From NCBI GenBank assembly GCA_934615235.1, contig CAKTTL010000008.1, forward strand, positions 1-51,309: a DNA stretch of 51,309 nt. The letters run 5' to 3'. The notes beneath the pieces were generated by a model. The model was not told the origin of the DNA. It ran no database searches and saw nothing but the letters and a program-made list of their open reading frames with translations. Positions 49,851 to 51,309 of this stretch are shown here, piece after piece; the stretch's first letter is position 1, and every line of letters starts with the position of its first letter. The DNA is from an uncultured Clostridia bacterium (GTDB lineage: Bacteria > Bacillota > Clostridia > Christensenellales > Aristaeellaceae). Made by a program: the position numbers and the translations under genes.

Positions 49851-50272
49851 CTCAAATCCTCCAATCTCTTGTTTTCGCCAAGCGCGGCAACGGTCTTGAC
49901 GAAATCGTTCATCGTCGCGGCGAACTTCGCGCCCTCGGCGGCGCTGACCCATTCCACGCGCGTGCGCTCGCGCTCGATGCCCAGATAGTCCAGCATCGAG
50001 AACAGCAGCGCCATACGGCGGCGGGTGTAATAGTTGCCGGAGGTGTAGTGGCAGTCTCCCGGATGGCAGCCGCAGAGGATCACGCCGTCCGCGCCGCGCT
50101 GGAACGCGCGCAGCACGAACATCGGGTTCACGCGGCAGGAGCAGGGCACGCGGATGATTTTCACATCCGCCGGGTAGCTCAGGCGGTTGTTGCCGGCCAG
50201 ATCGGCGCCTGCGTAGGAGCACCAGTTACAGCAGAACGCCACAATAAGCGGTTTATATTCGTTCACTTGCAT
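49838..50272 (-). CDS. MvhD/FloxD-type hydrogenase iron-sulfur subunit
   Basis: 144 residues, the usual length for MvhD. 'AFCCNWCSYAGADLAG', 'VPCSCRVNP' and 'LCGCHPGDCHY' are the conserved cysteine motifs of its [2Fe-2S] site. In Hdr complexes this protein bridges the electron-donating module to HdrA. Its gene overlaps hdrA by ten bases, which supports direct association. Confidence 0.92.
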   Translation of the reverse strand: MQVNEYKPLIVAFCCNWCSYAGADLAGNNRLSYPADVKIIRVPCSCRVNPMFVLRAFQRGADGVILCGCHPGDCHYTSGNYYTRRRMALLFSMLDYLGIERERTRVEWVSAAEGAKFAATMNDFVKTVAALGENKRLEDLRCKK

Positions 50273-51309
50273 ATTGCGTCAACCTCCGCCATAATTTGCT
50301 TGTTCATGAAGCCGCGCAGATCCATCGCGCCGGACGGACAGGCGACGGTGCACGCGCCGCAGCCCTGGCAGACCGCCTCGTTGACGGAAGCCACGCGGCG
50401 AACCTTCGTGGTGCGGTCGGGCATTCTGAATTCCTTGTCGATGTACGTGATCGCGCCGTACGGGCAGACGCGTTCGCACGTGGAGCAGCCGTTGCACATC
50501 ATCTCGTCCGAATGCGCGATGCACGGGTTGCCGACCAGCTTATCCTTCGCCAGCAGGCCGATCACCTTCGAAGCGGCCGCGCCCGCCTGGGCGACAGTTT
50601 CCGGAATATCCTTCGGGCCCTGGCACGCGCCGGAGAGGAAGATACCCGCGGTCGGGCTTTCAACCGGGCGCAGCTTCGGATGCGCTTCGGTGAAGAAATC
50701 GTTGGTATCCATGCTGGCGGTCAGCATCGTGGCGAGCGGGCGGGCGGACTTATCCGGCTCGATCGCGGCGGCGAGCACCACCATGTCGGCGGCGATATGC
50801 AGCTGCTTGTTGGCCAGCAGATCGGACGCCTGCACCATCAGCTTCCTGCCCTCGGGGACAACCTTGCCGACCATGCCCTTGATATAATGCACGCCGTATT
50901 CCTCCACCGCGCGGCGGTAGAACTCGTCGAAGTTCTTGCCGGGGGTGCGCACGTCGATATAGAAGACGTACACGTCGGTGTCCGGATACTTATCGCGCGT
51001 GAGCATGGCGTGCTTGGCGGTGTACATGCAGCAGATCTTCGAGCAGTATTCCTTGCCCTTTTCCGCGCAGGAAGCGCAGCGGGAGCCGACGCACTGCACG
51101 AAAACGATCGTATGAGGATGCTCGCCGTCGGAGGGGCGCAGCAGCGTGCCGCCGGTCGGGCCGGCCGCGTTCATCAGCCGCTCAAACTCGAGCGAGGTGA
51201 CGACGTCCTTCGACTGCGAATAGGCGTATTCGTCGAACTTTTCCATCGAAATGGGGTTAAAGCCCGTTGCGACGACGATCGCGCCGTATTTTTCTTCGAT
51301 GAATTCATC
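50263..51309 (-). CDS. hdrA: HdrA-like electron-bifurcating flavoprotein, 5' end beyond window
   Basis: The open frame enters from the right edge, and the 348 C-terminal residues are seen. 'FVQCVGSRCASC' and 'YCSKICCMYTAKHAML' are HdrA hallmarks, and 'AGIFLSGACQGPKDIPETVAQAG' is the flavin-binding region. The C-terminus has two ferredoxin-type [4Fe-4S] motifs, 'CNGCSTCERVCPYGA' and 'CQGCGACTVACPSGA'. HdrA carries the bifurcating FAD. The N-terminal cluster and any hdrB/hdrC genes upstream cannot be judged here. Confidence 0.92.
   Translation of the reverse strand, partial: DEFIEEKYGAIVVATGFNPISMEKFDEYAYSQSKDVVTSLEFERLMNAAGPTGGTLLRPSDGEHPHTIVFVQCVGSRCASCAEKGKEYCSKICCMYTAKHAMLTRDKYPDTDVYVFYIDVRTPGKNFDEFYRRAVEEYGVHYIKGMVGKVVPEGRKLMVQASDLLANKQLHIAADMVVLAAAIEPDKSARPLATMLTASMDTNDFFTEAHPKLRPVESPTAGIFLSGACQGPKDIPETVAQAGAAASKVIGLLAKDKLVGNPCIAHSDEMMCNGCSTCERVCPYGAITYIDKEFRMPDRTTKVRRVASVNEAVCQGCGACTVACPSGAMDLRGFMNKQIMAEVDAICK

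Overview
The window looks like chromosome from a saccharolytic, anaerobic member of the Bacillota (Clostridia type, probably gut or rumen associated). The evidence is strong AGGAGG-type ribosome binding sites, Gram-positive secretion signals, YesM/YesN and LytTR/GHKL two-component pairs, CUT1 sugar importers without their own ATPase, a glycyl radical enzyme with its activase, and a large iron-sulfur flavoenzyme operon. GC is fairly high by eye, with a visibly AT-richer stretch at about 31.7-39.9 kb. I cannot place the genus. I see no rRNA, tRNA, CRISPR array, insertion sequence or phage gene.

Layout. 1-3.96 kb: a LytTR regulator and GHKL kinase, divergent from an operon of a degenerate receiver protein and a secreted beta-propeller protein (cut by the left edge). 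4.05-10.4 kb: solute-binding protein, two permeases and a beta-glucuronidase-type GH2, with a divergent AraC regulator. 10.5-12.6 kb: two CobW/COG0523 GTPases, one with a long His/Asp-rich loop and one fused to a YcgQ-like C-terminal domain. 12.7-16.7 kb: a second GH2 enzyme, a GH109-like Gfo/Idh/MocA protein and an AraC regulator. 16.7-20.1 kb: a tightly overlapped DeoR, organophosphate-type MFS and PHP phosphoesterase operon. 20.3-31.7 kb: a DppA-like peptidase and a YesM/YesN pair divergent from an importer, glycyl radical enzyme, SDR dehydrogenase and activase operon. 31.9-39.9 kb: IclR regulator, NanA/DapA-type aldolase, a third importer, a beta-propeller protein and an AraC regulator. 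39.9-44 kb: ROK fructokinase, nitroreductase, xylulokinase and a VanY-type carboxypeptidase. 44.1-51.3 kb: an electron-transfer operon reading hdrA (cut by the right edge), mvhD/floxD, floxC-, floxB- and floxA-like genes, frdB- and frdA-like genes, a PQ-loop-like membrane protein and a NuoE-like ferredoxin.

How it fits together. Three importers bring in oligosaccharides or sugars. GH2 and GH109-like enzymes trim them. The aldolase, fructokinase and xylulokinase feed the products into central metabolism, and the glycyl radical enzyme cassette probably processes an unidentified imported compound. The Hdr/Flox/Frd operon could dispose of electrons by coupling NADH oxidation to ferredoxin and to a fumarate-reductase-like module.

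The most striking non-coding signal is a repeated regulatory layout. In three divergent regions, direct repeats about 20-21 bases apart lie next to the -35 of the target operon. All three binding-protein/permease junctions carry a strong hairpin. A GAAATGATCATTTC palindrome and a related site mark a likely IclR operator. The most promising candidates for undescribed systems are the glycyl radical cassette, the Hdr-Flox-Frd operon, the degenerate receiver with its secreted propeller, and the CobW pair.
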